Assembly: GCA_038326205.1 (NCBI GenBank)
Contig: JBBQJV010000010.1
Coordinates: 11,904-75,903 of the forward strand
Direction of reading: 5' to 3'
DNA: 64,000 bases
Source: UBA7672 sp038326205
GTDB taxonomy: Bacteria > Pseudomonadota > Alphaproteobacteria > Caulobacterales > Hyphomonadaceae
The notes beneath the pieces are model-generated. The model did not search any database and was not told the DNA's origin. It saw nothing but the letters and a program-made list of their open reading frames with translations. The position numbers and the translations under genes were made by a program. Positions 7,655 to 16,407 of this stretch are shown here, piece after piece. Numbering within the stretch: position 1 is the stretch's first letter; each line of letters begins with the position of its first letter.

Positions 7655-7857
7655 TGGCAGTGTAGAGTGATGTAGAGTGGCATAACTAGCGGGCGGTCCT
7701 TTCGGGCTGCCCGTTTTGTTTTTCGGCTTCGGTCTTGAATCGAAGCGCGATTTTCGGCGGCCACCCGTCGCTCACCATGCTGTGATATTGCGTCCCTAAA
7801 AATGTCCGAAAGAATCTCCATCTCTTGGGAACTGGGCTGACGCATCGGCGTTGTGTC
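7651..7857 (-). CDS. Doubtful small open frame
   Basis: A 69-codon frame from an ATG preceded by GGGAAG. The protein would be charged (EMEILSDIFRDAISQHGERR...) with a basic tail and could form one amphipathic helix. Against it, its 3' third runs through the terminator of the facing gene and ends in the implausible ITLHCH. No homologue family is recognised. Listed because the 355-base gap between flanking genes holds nothing else on this strand. Confidence 0.25.
   Translation of the reverse strand, partial: DTTPMRQPSSQEMEILSDIFRDAISQHGERRVAAENRASIQDRSRKTKRAARKDRPLVMPLYITLHCH
7689..7723 (+). terminator. Rho-independent terminator
   Basis: An 11-bp stem (7689-7699 with 7704-7714, three wobbles, loop TTTC) is followed by TTTGTTTTT. 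It ends the dipeptidase/small-protein transcription unit. The remaining bases to 8010 include a C-rich run near 7890-7905 and no other supported element. A 9-base direct repeat, TGTAGAGTG, sits just before at 7661-7679. Confidence 0.8.
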
Positions 7858-8010
7858 CATGTGCTTCCCGGCGGTGGCGGTCTTATCCGTCCCCCCCGAC
7901 CCCCCGAGACCCTTCCGTCGGGAAGTCACTTTACCTTCAAAAAATCAAGAGACGGGTCTTACGGGCTGGCGCACCTTCACATCAGGCGCGCGCATGCGTA
8001 ATGCGTGGGC

Positions 8011-8313
8011 ATGGTCGAAGCGTCTTCACACGAGACAATCCTCGCAGGCACTGATCTCGGGGGGCCGTTGGCTGCCGATCCGACGCGATGCTCGGCGCGC
8101 GTGATTGAACTGCTTGGCCATGCTGCGGGTAAGGGTATGCGGATAACGTCGCTGGCCATGGATGTGACCGCCAACACGCTCGGCGAGCGAGACGTTCACG
8201 TGATTGTCCGTGTCGACAAGCGCAGCCGATCGATTGTTTTCGTATCCGCAGAAGCGCGGGCAGGCGATGATCTCTTGTTCACCGCCCAGGGGTTGTTCAG
8301 CCGCATTGTCTAA
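8011..8313 (+). CDS. Small hotdog-fold thioesterase-like protein
   Basis: A 100-residue protein whose second half ('MRITSLAMDVTANTLGERDV', 'IVRVDKRSRSIVFVSAEAR', 'LLFTAQGLFSRI') matches the strand pattern of PaaI-type hotdog thioesterases. It lacks the longer N-terminal part with the usual HGG/HPxG catalytic segment, so it may be a non-catalytic or diverged member. A GTG lies two codons upstream; the ATG is chosen, but no clear RBS supports either. The stop codon overlaps that of the facing dienoyl-CoA isomerase gene by 4 bases. Confidence 0.5.
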   Translation: MVEASSHETILAGTDLGGPLAADPTRCSARVIELLGHAAGKGMRITSLAMDVTANTLGERDVHVIVRVDKRSRSIVFVSAEARAGDDLLFTAQGLFSRIV

Positions 8314-9158
8314 AGTGGCTTGTCCGAAAGCTTCATCAGATCGGGATAGTCAGGTTCGCGTTTCTCGGCCTTGGCGACGAACGCCTCGCGCATGTGGGCG
8401 CCCGACAGCATCGCAGCGTTCCAGATGCCGATATAATCGAGGCCGTCTGCGATAGTGTGATCGCGGGCGTAGTTGATCATCGCCTTGGCGCCCGTGACTG
8501 CGAGCGGATTCTTCGAGGCGATCTCGCGGGCGATTTTCATGGCATGCTCAAGCATCGCGTCCTGCGTGTCGAACGTCTCGTTGACGAGACCGAGGGCCAT
8601 GGCCTTGGGTGCAGGCAGGCGTTCGCCGGTATAAGAGATCTGACGCACCCAGCCTTCGGGCATCAGGTGGCACAGGCGGGGATAGGTACCTACATCGGCA
8701 GTCATGCCGATATTGATCTCGGCGATGCAGAAATATGCGTCCTTGGTGGCAAGGCGAATGTCGCACGCCGAGATCAAGTCGACGCCAGCGCCTATACAGC
8801 CGCCTTGCACGCAGACAATTACAGGCATGCGCGCCTGATCGAGACAGGTGAAGGCGTCCTGCAGGGGCTTGAGATTGGCGCGGAAACGCTCGGCTTTGAG
8901 GTGCGGGTCGCTGGTCTGGCCCGTAATGCCGTCGGGACGGGTGAAGACGGCGAGGTCCATGCCTGCGGTGAAGTGCTTGCCGGAGGACGCGATAACGATG
9001 CACCGGGCGCTGGCGCTGCGATCAATTTCGCGAACTATTGCCGGTAGCTCGACCCAGGCTTCGGGCGTGAAGGTGTTGAACGCGTCGGGCCGGCTGAATC
9101 GGATCAGCGCGACGCGATCCTTAATGGAAACCTCGAAGCAGGTGTGTTGGGCTATCAT
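8310..9158 (-). CDS. Delta(3,5)-delta(2,4)-dienoyl-CoA isomerase-like crotonase
   Basis: A crotonase-superfamily enzyme of 282 residues. The oxyanion-hole segments are visible (SSGKHFTAGMDL and GGCIGAGVDL). Asp127, Glu147 and Asp155 lie at the spacing of the three catalytic acids of mammalian ECH1 (20 and 8 residues apart), within 'GVDLISACDIR' and 'EINIGMTADVGT'. This supports dienoyl-CoA isomerase, an auxiliary step in beta-oxidation of unsaturated fatty acids with odd-numbered double bonds, over plain enoyl-CoA hydratase. It stands alone, convergent with the hotdog gene. Confidence 0.88.
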   Translation of the reverse strand: MIAQHTCFEVSIKDRVALIRFSRPDAFNTFTPEAWVELPAIVREIDRSASARCIVIASSGKHFTAGMDLAVFTRPDGITGQTSDPHLKAERFRANLKPLQDAFTCLDQARMPVIVCVQGGCIGAGVDLISACDIRLATKDAYFCIAEINIGMTADVGTYPRLCHLMPEGWVRQISYTGERLPAPKAMALGLVNETFDTQDAMLEHAMKIAREIASKNPLAVTGAKAMINYARDHTIADGLDYIGIWNAAMLSGAHMREAFVAKAEKREPDYPDLMKLSDKPL

Positions 9159-9295
9159 GCAGTTTCGTCCCTGAAATGCCTTTCCAATAGCTTAGCGTCC
9201 CTCGCGGCGCAGCGCGACCCGTTTGACGGATCAAGACTTTCCCTGTCCTATCTCTCTCCATAATCCCCTTGGGGAAACCGACAGCTGGAGGCTGA

Positions 9296-10033
9296 ATGCG
9301 CACGAGGCTGGCACGATTATCCCCACCGCTCGCCGTGGCGTTCTTGCTCTGCGCACCCGCGTACGCGCAGGATTTTGGCAAGATCGCCTCCGACATCCTC
9401 CATCGCGCGACACCCGGCGATAAGGGCAATCTGACCAAGGGCGACGTCTCGGCTGGGCTCAAGGAAGCGCTGGCGCAGGCCGGCAGCCTCGCGACCAACC
9501 GCCTATCCGCTAAGGATGGCTATATGGGCGACAAGGCCGTTCGGATCCCGCTGCCGGGCGTGTTGGGGTCTGCCCAGAAGAAGCTCGGGCCGTTCGGCAT
9601 GGCGGGTCCGCTCGATGATCTCCAGCTCAAGGTCAACCGCGCGGCCGAGGCGGCGGCGCCGGCGGCAGGCAAGATGGTGATCGATGCCGCCAAGAGCATC
9701 ACGTTCGATGACGCCATGAAGATCCTGCGCGGAGGCGACGCGGCTGCGACAGATTACCTTCGCAAGAAGACCGAAGTTGGCCTACGGACGACACTGAAAC
9801 CCAAATTCGGGGAGGCGCTGGAGACATCGGGCGCAATCAAATCGTTGGACACTGCAGTCGCCAAATATGGGTCTGGCCTCCTGAAGACAGATACAAAGAC
9901 TTGGCTCGCCGAGGAGGCGACGACTGGCGCGCTCAACGGATTGTTCTATTACCTCGCCCGTGAAGAGCAGGCGATTCGGCGCGATCCCGTGAAGCGGACG
10001 AGCGATCTTCTTCGCAAGGTATTCGGAGGCTAG
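9296..10033 (+). CDS. DUF4197 family secreted protein
   Basis: A 245-residue protein with signal peptide (residues 1-24, cut after AYA) and the DUF4197 pattern: 'GLKEALAQAGSLATNRL', 'DKAVRIPLPGVLGSAQKKL', 'LKVNRAAEAAAPAA' and a C-terminal 'GALNGLFYYLAREEQAIRRDP...LLRKVFG'. The family is mostly helical, periplasmic and of unknown function. GGAG lies 6 bases before the ATG. The alpha/beta hydrolase gene begins 10 bases after its stop, so they probably share a transcript. Confidence 0.9.
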   Translation: MRTRLARLSPPLAVAFLLCAPAYAQDFGKIASDILHRATPGDKGNLTKGDVSAGLKEALAQAGSLATNRLSAKDGYMGDKAVRIPLPGVLGSAQKKLGPFGMAGPLDDLQLKVNRAAEAAAPAAGKMVIDAAKSITFDDAMKILRGGDAAATDYLRKKTEVGLRTTLKPKFGEALETSGAIKSLDTAVAKYGSGLLKTDTKTWLAEEATTGALNGLFYYLAREEQAIRRDPVKRTSDLLRKVFGG

Positions 10034-10043
10034 TCGCGCCCTC

Positions 10044-11000
10044 ATGCGCAGGTTTCGTGTAGAGTTGAAGGATGGCGAGGCGTCCGGGATCGCATTTGGC
10101 GATCCGGTGCGGCCCATCGACGTGCTGTTCCTGCACGCCACCGGCTTCAACGCCATTACTTACCAGTCGATCCTGGAGCCGCTGGGAGCGCGCATGCATG
10201 CAGCGGCGGTGGACTTGCGCGGGCATGGGCGGTCGCGTCTTCCGGCCAATCCACGCAAGCTGAAGTCTTGGAACAAGTTCCGCGATGACGTCATCCAGCT
10301 CCTCGAAAAGACGGCACCGGAGGGGGCTGTGCTCGGCGGCCACTCGATGGGCGCGACAGTCGCGCTGCTGGTCGCGGGCAAGCGCCCTGATCTAGTGAAG
10401 GGGCTGGTGCTCGTCGATCCTGTGCTGATGCGACGCGCGATGTACCGGGCCTACAACATCCCGATCGTCAACATGCTGATCCGGAAGAATGCGCTGTCCA
10501 AGGGTGCGCTGCGGCGGAGGCGCGATTTCGGTTCGCCTGGCGAAGCTGCCGACCAGCTGCGCGGACGCGGCGCCTTCAAGACCTGGCGTGCGCCCTTCCT
10601 CGATGACTATGTGGTGGATGGTGTTCTGCGGCAGGACGACGGCAGCTATTCACTGTCGTGCACGCCCGAGTGGGAGTCAGCGGTCTTCGCCGCCCATCGT
10701 TATCGTCCTTGGGCCGCCGTAAGGCGCTTGCGCAAGAAACGTATCCCGATCGTGATCCTGCAGGCCGAGAAAGACTCCACGTCCTCGCCGGACACTGACG
10801 CGCGCATTCACAAGATTCGCCCGGATGCTGCGGTTACACGCGTGCCCGGCACCACGCACTTCGTTCCGATGGAGCGCCCCTATGTCGTGCGCGACGCTCT
10901 GGAGATGCTCTATCAGGCGATGATCGAGGGCCACCAGCTTGTCGATTATGTCGGCGCTGTCCGGCGCACGATCGACGACAGCGTCGGGATCATGGACTGA
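10044..11000 (+). CDS. Alpha/beta hydrolase
   Basis: A cytoplasmic hydrolase of 318 residues. The nucleophile elbow is GGHSMG with Ser101; the acid is Asp in 'QAEKDSTSS' and the His is in 'PGTTHFVPME'. The oxyanion region 'LHATGFNA' and 'VDLRGHGRS' are typical of the fold. A lid insertion spans roughly residues 130-210. Substrate unknown. It ends 3 bases from the convergent lpxL-like gene, with no terminator between them. Confidence 0.88.
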   Translation: MRRFRVELKDGEASGIAFGDPVRPIDVLFLHATGFNAITYQSILEPLGARMHAAAVDLRGHGRSRLPANPRKLKSWNKFRDDVIQLLEKTAPEGAVLGGHSMGATVALLVAGKRPDLVKGLVLVDPVLMRRAMYRAYNIPIVNMLIRKNALSKGALRRRRDFGSPGEAADQLRGRGAFKTWRAPFLDDYVVDGVLRQDDGSYSLSCTPEWESAVFAAHRYRPWAAVRRLRKKRIPIVILQAEKDSTSSPDTDARIHKIRPDAAVTRVPGTTHFVPMERPYVVRDALEMLYQAMIEGHQLVDYVGAVRRTIDDSVGIMD

Positions 11001-11003
11001 AGT

Positions 11004-11978
11004 TCAGATAACGCCGGCCTTGGTCCACGCTTCCTTCGGCCAGCGATGGTGCATCCAGAACCACTGGTCGGGCGCCTCGCGGATGATCGACTCCACCCAC
11101 TGATTGATGCGCAGGACGGCGGCCTCGATCGTCTTGTTCTCGTCCGCGTCGGACGTGGGATGGAATGGCTCATGGATGGTCAGGCGGTAGCGGGCCGCGC
11201 CGATTCTGCGGCAAGAGACGGGAATGATCGGCGCGTTGAACCTGATAGCGAAGCGCGTGGGGCCGGGGGCCGTCATCGCGTCGTAGCCGAAGAAGGGGAC
11301 CGCGATGCCCTGATTGAACTTCTGGTCGTTCATCAGCGCCACCGACTGCCCGCGACCCAAGGCGCGCACGAGTTCGCGCGTGCCTGCGCCCTTGGGTGTC
11401 AGGATGTCGGTGTAGGTGCTGCGCGCCTTTGCGATGCGCCGGTCGATGTGCGGGTTGTTGGCGGGGCGATAGGTGATCTGAGAGTCCGGCAGCCGGCCCG
11501 AAACAGCCGTCGCGACGATTTCCCAGTTGGCGAAGTGGCCGCCGATGAACACAGCGGGCTTGCCGCTCGCCTGGATGGCGTCGATGTGCTCGACGCCCAC
11601 GACCTCCACGCGGCTGTTCGGGACGTAGGGCTTCAGTTCGGCGAGATGGGGCATCTCGCCCACGGTTCGGCCCATCGTCTTCCAGGCGCCTCTCGCGACC
11701 GCCTTGACCTCCTCAGCGGTCCAATCCGGGAAGCACATGCGGAGGTTGCGAACCATCGTGCGATGGGGCGAGAGCAGCGGGCCCACGGTGGCCATGATTG
11801 ATGCCATGGCGTTCGACGCCCACGCGATCGGCAGCGCCTTCATCGGATACCAGTAAAGAACATCCCAGGCGATGGCCTCGATCCTCCACATGATGCGCGC
11901 GCCCAGCGTCGCGCGCTGCGCGTTGTCGAGATCCTTGGGGCGCACGAAGCGTCCGCCCAGCGGCTTCTCCTTGCTCAT
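11004..11978 (-). CDS. LpxL/HtrB-type lipid A late acyltransferase
   Basis: A 324-residue lysophospholipid acyltransferase-superfamily protein, most like the lipid A lauroyl/myristoyl transferases that add secondary acyl chains to Kdo2-lipid IVA at the inner membrane. The catalytic HX4(D/E) motif is His148...Glu153 in GGHFANWE. 'RNLRMCFPDWT' and 'GRGQSVALMNDQKFNQGIAVPFFG' are family hallmarks. A hydrophobic segment near residues 45-65 can anchor it. It is last in the DUF374-waaA-lpxK-lpxL-like operon, its start overlapping lpxK by ATGA. Confidence 0.85.
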   Translation of the reverse strand: MSKEKPLGGRFVRPKDLDNAQRATLGARIMWRIEAIAWDVLYWYPMKALPIAWASNAMASIMATVGPLLSPHRTMVRNLRMCFPDWTAEEVKAVARGAWKTMGRTVGEMPHLAELKPYVPNSRVEVVGVEHIDAIQASGKPAVFIGGHFANWEIVATAVSGRLPDSQITYRPANNPHIDRRIAKARSTYTDILTPKGAGTRELVRALGRGQSVALMNDQKFNQGIAVPFFGYDAMTAPGPTRFAIRFNAPIIPVSCRRIGAARYRLTIHEPFHPTSDADENKTIEAAVLRINQWVESIIREAPDQWFWMHHRWPKEAWTKAGVI

Positions 11979-12958
11979 GTCAGCGCCCCATCAAGGAGCG
12001 TTGCCAGAGCGGCGGGGTTATCGAATTCCGCGTATACGGATGAGCGCATCACGCTTGGCTTCACGTCCGCCGGCAGGCGCACATGATCCTTGTCTGTGGT
12101 TACAAGCTGGGCGTTGCGTTCGCTGGCAAGCTTCATCAGGAATTTCAGATCGTGAGGCGTGAACATGTGGTGGTCGGGATAGGGCGCGCCCTCCGAGAGT
12201 TCAACACCGGGCTGTTTCTGCAGAGCATCGAAAAATCGTGAGGGACGGGCAATGCCGGCGAAAGCCACATAACGTCCCGGCGGCAACAGCGCCAGCGGAA
12301 GCAATCGCGCGCGCAAAATGGGTCGGGAGAACCCCTCGAGGATCGCCGGAAACGGACCGTCACCCATCAGCACCACAGCGTCGGCACGCGCCAGCCCGGT
12401 TGCGGTCGGCTCGCGTAGCGGTCCCTTGGGAAAGACGTGACCGTTGCCGATCGGGTTGGTCGCGTCCATGACCACAATCGACAGCGATTTCTTCAGTGTC
12501 GGGTTCTGATGGCCATCGTCCATTACGATTATCTCCACGCCCGCCGCCTTGATCGCGCGGGCGCCTGCCGGACGGTCCTGCGACACCCAGGACTCGCCAG
12601 ATTTGGACAGCATCAACGGCTCGTCGCCAACTTCGGCCGCGGTGTGACGCGCCGGATCAACGCGGTGCACGCCTTCCAGCGATCCGCGATAACCGCGTGA
12701 CAGGCTGGCAACGCGGATGCCTTTTTTCGAAAAATAGTTTCGCACCACTAACGTGATCGGTGTCTTGCCGGCGCCGCCGAGCGTGAGGTTGCCGATGCAT
12801 ACCACAGGGATGCCAACATCTTCTGGGATCGTGTCGCGTATCCGACGCTCGCCGGCCCAGCGATAGATCATCGAGAGCGGCGTCATCAGCAGCTTCGACA
12901 TCGGCGCGGCGGCGCGCGAGCGCTTGTCGGTTACGGACCAGAAGAAGGGCTCACGCAT
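11975..12958 (-). CDS. lpxK: Tetraacyldisaccharide 4'-kinase
   Basis: LpxK phosphorylates the 4' position of the lipid A disaccharide at the inner membrane, giving lipid IVA. The 327-residue protein has the P-loop 'GNLTLGGAGKTP', the 'LSRGYRG' segment, 'VGDEPLML' and 'MDDGHQNPTL' (the DDGxQ motif). The open frame extends 51 codons further upstream but that part copies the other frame of waaA; the ATG at 12958 begins the family-typical 'MREPFFW' and overlaps the waaA stop by 8 bases. Confidence 0.95.
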   Translation of the reverse strand: MREPFFWSVTDKRSRAAAPMSKLLMTPLSMIYRWAGERRIRDTIPEDVGIPVVCIGNLTLGGAGKTPITLVVRNYFSKKGIRVASLSRGYRGSLEGVHRVDPARHTAAEVGDEPLMLSKSGESWVSQDRPAGARAIKAAGVEIIVMDDGHQNPTLKKSLSIVVMDATNPIGNGHVFPKGPLREPTATGLARADAVVLMGDGPFPAILEGFSRPILRARLLPLALLPPGRYVAFAGIARPSRFFDALQKQPGVELSEGAPYPDHHMFTPHDLKFLMKLASERNAQLVTTDKDHVRLPADVKPSVMRSSVYAEFDNPAALATLLDGALT

Positions 12959-14237
12959 GTGGCGCCGCCCCTGGACCTGTCGGTGGAAGCATTGCGAGAA
13001 TGGCGCCGACGGTTGCGTCAAATGGCGCCTGAAACGCTGCAAACAGATCGCCGGTCGCCACGGGGGCGGAGCCGCCCGCAACCTCGCTACGCCAGAATGT
13101 GGCCAGTTCATCGGGTGTGTTGCCGATCACGATTGCCGACACGCATGACAGCACGTCAAACGTGTCGCGAAAGTTGAAGCCATGAGGACCTGTAAAGACG
13201 CGCTTGCCGAGTTGGGCAGGTTCGATGGCGTTGTGACCTCCCACGCCTTGGGATGTCGCGCCGCCGAGATAGATGGCATCGGCAACCGCATACCAGAAGA
13301 CCAACTCGCCGATCGTATCTGCAACCAGCACGTCGGTGGCCGCGTCCGGCGTGGCGCGATCCTTCGATCGTTGCTGCCAGGTGAGCCCGCGCGCACGGAC
13401 CAGTTCGGCAATGTCGCTGCCCCTGTCCGGGTGCCGCGGGACAATGATGAGCATCGCTCCGGAATTGGTTGGGCGCACCTGCTCAAATGCCTCGAGCGCG
13501 AAGGCGTCCTCGCCTGGATGAGTTGAAGCGGCAAGCAGGATCGGACGGGAGAGGCTGGAGCGGAAGCTGGCAACTTTGTCAGCTGGGGGAGGCACAATCC
13601 GCGAGGCCATCTTCAGGTTGCCGACAGGCGATATCTTGCGGTCTATCGCCGAACGCAAGCCATCGGCGGTCTGCTGATCGGCCGCGCCGATAAAATCGAA
13701 CGCAGCGAAAAGCTCGCGCGCTGACGGTTTGCGGCCATTCCAGCTCGCCAGAGTTTTTGTTGTCATGCGAGCATTGGCGAGCGCGGCGGGTATGTGCGCG
13801 CGCTTCAGGCCCATCAGCATATTGGGCCAGATCTCGCCTTCAGCAAACACCGCAGCGTTCGGGCGCCAGTGAGCGAGGAAGCGCCTGACCGCGCCGGGGC
13901 CGTCTACCGGCGCCATCTGATGGATCACGCCGGGAGGAGATCGCGCTGCAATCATGTCGGCCGAGGTGGCGGTCTGTGTCGTGATAAGCGCATGTGCATC
14001 AGGGCGCCCTGCGTGCACTGCCTCGAAAATATCGAGCAGCAGCTTGGACTCGCCCACACTGGCGCCGTGCATCCAGACAAGCGGTCCCGCCGGACGCGCG
14101 AGGTTCGTTCGGCCGAAGCGTTCGTCGGTGCGATCCGCGCGTTCCTTGCCCGCTTTCACGCGGTTGCGAACCAACGCTGGCGCGAAGGGCTCAAGCAGGC
14201 CTGTGGCGATGCTGTAGAGCGCAAGCGATGCGGTCAC
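12951..14237 (-). CDS. waaA: 3-deoxy-D-manno-octulosonic acid transferase
   Basis: WaaA (KdtA) transfers Kdo from CMP-Kdo to lipid IVA. The 428-residue protein has an N-terminal membrane segment, then 'WMHGASVGE' with the catalytic Glu, 'TTQTATSAD', 'WRPNAAVFAEGEIWPN', and in the C-terminal half 'VPRHPDRG' and 'GGHNAIEPAQLGK', all typical. The GTG start overlaps the stop of the upstream acyltransferase gene (GTGA). Whether it adds one or two Kdo residues cannot be told. Confidence 0.95.
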   Translation of the reverse strand: MTASLALYSIATGLLEPFAPALVRNRVKAGKERADRTDERFGRTNLARPAGPLVWMHGASVGESKLLLDIFEAVHAGRPDAHALITTQTATSADMIAARSPPGVIHQMAPVDGPGAVRRFLAHWRPNAAVFAEGEIWPNMLMGLKRAHIPAALANARMTTKTLASWNGRKPSARELFAAFDFIGAADQQTADGLRSAIDRKISPVGNLKMASRIVPPPADKVASFRSSLSRPILLAASTHPGEDAFALEAFEQVRPTNSGAMLIIVPRHPDRGSDIAELVRARGLTWQQRSKDRATPDAATDVLVADTIGELVFWYAVADAIYLGGATSQGVGGHNAIEPAQLGKRVFTGPHGFNFRDTFDVLSCVSAIVIGNTPDELATFWRSEVAGGSAPVATGDLFAAFQAPFDATVGAILAMLPPTGPGAAPHA

Positions 14238-15028
14238 GTGCCGCGACGCTCCAGCGCGTCTTGCGGTTCGGGTTCGGCTTCTGGCTGAGGTGTCGCCTCC
14301 GTTCGTTTTGGCGCGGGCGCCGTATCAGGGGCGAGGCCAGCCAGCTCATCGGCGCGGGCAGTCGCTGCTCTTAGTGCGATCTCGACGCGCTGGCGAAGGT
14401 CTTCGGAGTCCATGCTCTTGGATGTCGGGATCGGTTCCGAGATCACGACCGCGCCACGCGCAAAGGGCTTGGGCCAGAGTAGGCGGTCCCACGTGTCGAG
14501 ACGTTTGGCATTCGCGGAGAGACCGTAGATCACGATGGGCGCGCCCATCTGTTGCGCCAGCTTGATCGTGCCCATGCCAACGGTTTCGCGCGGGCCTTTC
14601 GGGCCGTCGATGGTCATGACCACGCAGCCGCCCTTTTTCATAACTTGCAGGCATTCGCGCGCCGCAGAGACGCCGCGCTTATTCTTGTCGCTGCGGCCCG
14701 AGGACGAGCCGCGGATGATGTAGAGACCCAGCCACGTTCCCGCGCGCTTGGTGAACTCCCCGTCCTTCGAGGGCGAAACCATCAGGGCTGCAGGGTGAGG
14801 CGGCTTCGGCCATTTCGGGCGCTGGATGATCTGGATGTAGGGCATCAGCAGGATGCGCGAATGCCACGTCGCCGCGACCCAGCCTTGCGGGCTGTCCCAC
14901 AGCTTGCGGATGTGCTCAATGCCCTCGACCCGCCAGCGTATGGTGTGCGCCAGGATCGACATGTAGGCCCAGATCAGGGTGCCTCCGACCCAGGGAATCA
15001 CGGGCGATTGGGAACGGCGCTTCGACAT
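14234..15028 (-). CDS. DUF374 lysophospholipid acyltransferase-like protein
   Basis: A 264-residue membrane-associated protein of the DUF374/LPLAT group often found beside waaA in alphaproteobacteria; a role in lipid A acylation is inferred from context. An N-terminal hydrophobic segment (about 12-28) is followed by the acyltransferase-like 'WVAATWHSRILLMP', 'VSPSKDGE', 'IRGSSSG' and 'VMTIDGPKGPRE'. The last 45 residues are a Pro/Glu/Ala-rich tail. A longer frame exists, but the ATG at 15028 follows AGGGAG and begins the conserved part. It is first in the four-gene lipid A operon. Confidence 0.85.
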   Translation of the reverse strand: MSKRRSQSPVIPWVGGTLIWAYMSILAHTIRWRVEGIEHIRKLWDSPQGWVAATWHSRILLMPYIQIIQRPKWPKPPHPAALMVSPSKDGEFTKRAGTWLGLYIIRGSSSGRSDKNKRGVSAARECLQVMKKGGCVVMTIDGPKGPRETVGMGTIKLAQQMGAPIVIYGLSANAKRLDTWDRLLWPKPFARGAVVISEPIPTSKSMDSEDLRQRVEIALRAATARADELAGLAPDTAPAPKRTEATPQPEAEPEPQDALERRGT

Positions 15029-15151
15029 TGGGGCTATATACTCCCTGATGCGCGCGCCGCCAGACGTTGGTGATAGCGGGATAGCAGCCTGCGAGCAGCA
15101 GGCGCCGCCACAGCGCCTTGCAATCCACACGAAAAGCGGCATCTAGCGGTC

Positions 15152-15832
15152 ATGAGCGGCATCGCGGCCCCCCCCATCGATCTGACCACCCGAACCGGAC
15201 GCCGTCAGGCCCGCCGCGAGCTGGTCTGGGGGGACCACGGGTTCCTCAGGGTCAAATTCCGGAACCTCCACAGAATTTCTGACGAGATGTACCGTGCCAA
15301 CCAGCCCTCGCCCGAGCATATCGCCGGTTACGCGAAAGAGCTGGGGCTCAAGACCATCATCAATCTGCGTGGCCAAAGCCCCAAGGGCTATTATCTGCTA
15401 GAGAAGGAAGCTTGCGAGCGGCGCGGCATTCAGCTGGTCGATTTTCAAGTTTTCTCGCGCGAAGTGCCGACCGCCGAGAGCGTTCTGCAGGCGAAACAGC
15501 TGTTCGATTCAATCGCCTATCCGGCGCTCATGCACTGCAAGTCAGGAGCGGACCGGGCAGGGGTGATGTCTGTTTTGTATCAGCATTTTCGCAAGGGGCT
15601 GCCAATCGAGCAAGCTCTGGAACAGCTGTCAGGCAAGTATCTGCACATCCGTCACGGGAAAACCGGCGTCCTGGACGACTTCTTCGAGACCTATCTGGCG
15701 CTGGGGAAACCGGCCGGATTGTCTTTTGAGGACTGGGTTGTAGCCGGCTACGACCACAAGGCTATGAAGGCCCGGTTCCTGACGGGTCGCAAGTCGAGGG
15801 TTGATGTCGACCAGTTGCTGCGCCGCGAATAG
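15152..15832 (+). CDS. Dual-specificity/tyrosine phosphatase family protein
   Basis: A cytoplasmic cysteine phosphatase of 226 residues. The signature CX5R is Cys129...Arg135 in HCKSGADRAG; 'LYRANQPSPE'-like 'MYRANQPSPEHIAGYAKELGLKTIINLRG' is typical of bacterial DSP/PTP-like proteins. Substrates of this group include phosphoprotein, phosphoinositide or glycan phosphates; none is indicated here. It faces away from the lipid A operon across a 123-base gap, so a link to envelope synthesis is possible by context only. Confidence 0.85.
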   Translation: MSGIAAPPIDLTTRTGRRQARRELVWGDHGFLRVKFRNLHRISDEMYRANQPSPEHIAGYAKELGLKTIINLRGQSPKGYYLLEKEACERRGIQLVDFQVFSREVPTAESVLQAKQLFDSIAYPALMHCKSGADRAGVMSVLYQHFRKGLPIEQALEQLSGKYLHIRHGKTGVLDDFFETYLALGKPAGLSFEDWVVAGYDHKAMKARFLTGRKSRVDVDQLLRRE

Positions 15833-15931
15833 TGGCGTCTGGGCCATCGGGCCAGTCGAACCAAAAAAAGGGCTCGTTTGTTGTCTTGCCGCAGGCTAGA
15901 CCTTTTCGCGTGTCGCGTGGAGGGGTCGTCT

Positions 15932-16294
15932 ATGAAGTTCTTTATCATCAACAGCTTCCGCTTTCTGGTCTACAACGCTTACTTCGGAATTATCGCGCTT
16001 TACACGTTCGGTGCGTTTCTGGAGCGGCAACAGATCCAGGGCGTGATTTCGCAATTCACAACCAGCGGAAAGGTGATTGTGGAGCGCGGCATGGTCGATC
16101 CGACAACTGGGTTTGTTGCGCCAGATCAGTTGCTGGATCGCGGAATGGTCCTGTCAGATCCGGCGCTTTCGGCGCTGTCGATCATCATTGGCCTTATCGT
16201 GGGCTGGGTCGCGGCGACGCTGATCTGCGGCGTGCTTGTCACGCTGCTCGACATCCGCGACGACATCAACGACCGCCTGCCGCGCGCCAAATAG
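15932..16294 (+). CDS. Small membrane protein of unknown function
   Basis: A 120-residue protein with two hydrophobic segments, about residues 7-28 (SFRFLVYNAYFGIIALYTFG) and 81-105 (ALSALSIIIGLIVGWVAATLI). Between them lies a polar loop of about 50 residues, and a short basic/acidic tail (DIRDDINDRLPRAK) follows. No family recognised. GGAGGGG precedes the ATG at 15932 at good spacing. It is followed by its own terminator. Confidence 0.7.
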   Translation: MKFFIINSFRFLVYNAYFGIIALYTFGAFLERQQIQGVISQFTTSGKVIVERGMVDPTTGFVAPDQLLDRGMVLSDPALSALSIIIGLIVGWVAATLICGVLVTLLDIRDDINDRLPRAK

Positions 16295-16321
16295 GCCAGA
16301 AGGCAAGCCTGAACAAAGTGG

Positions 16322-16352
16322 GGCGCCAGGCAACAAAGCCTGACGCCTTTTT
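16322..16352 (+). terminator. Rho-independent terminator
   Basis: A 10-bp stem with one mismatch (16322-16331 with 16338-16347, loop AACAAA) is followed by TTTTTG. It lies 28 bases after the small membrane-protein gene and 56 bases before pmbA, separating the two units. Confidence 0.8.
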
Positions 16353-16407
16353 GTCTCATCCGACCAGCAGGGCTTGGCGATTCAGTCGCGCAACGTCACA
16401 TAGGGGC

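Noticed and set aside
7885..7910. C-rich run as a possible phase-variable tract
   Set aside because: The run is broken by other bases and lies outside any supported gene.
15832..16407. Long N-terminal extension of pmbA
   Set aside because: It runs through the small membrane-protein gene and its terminator in another frame.
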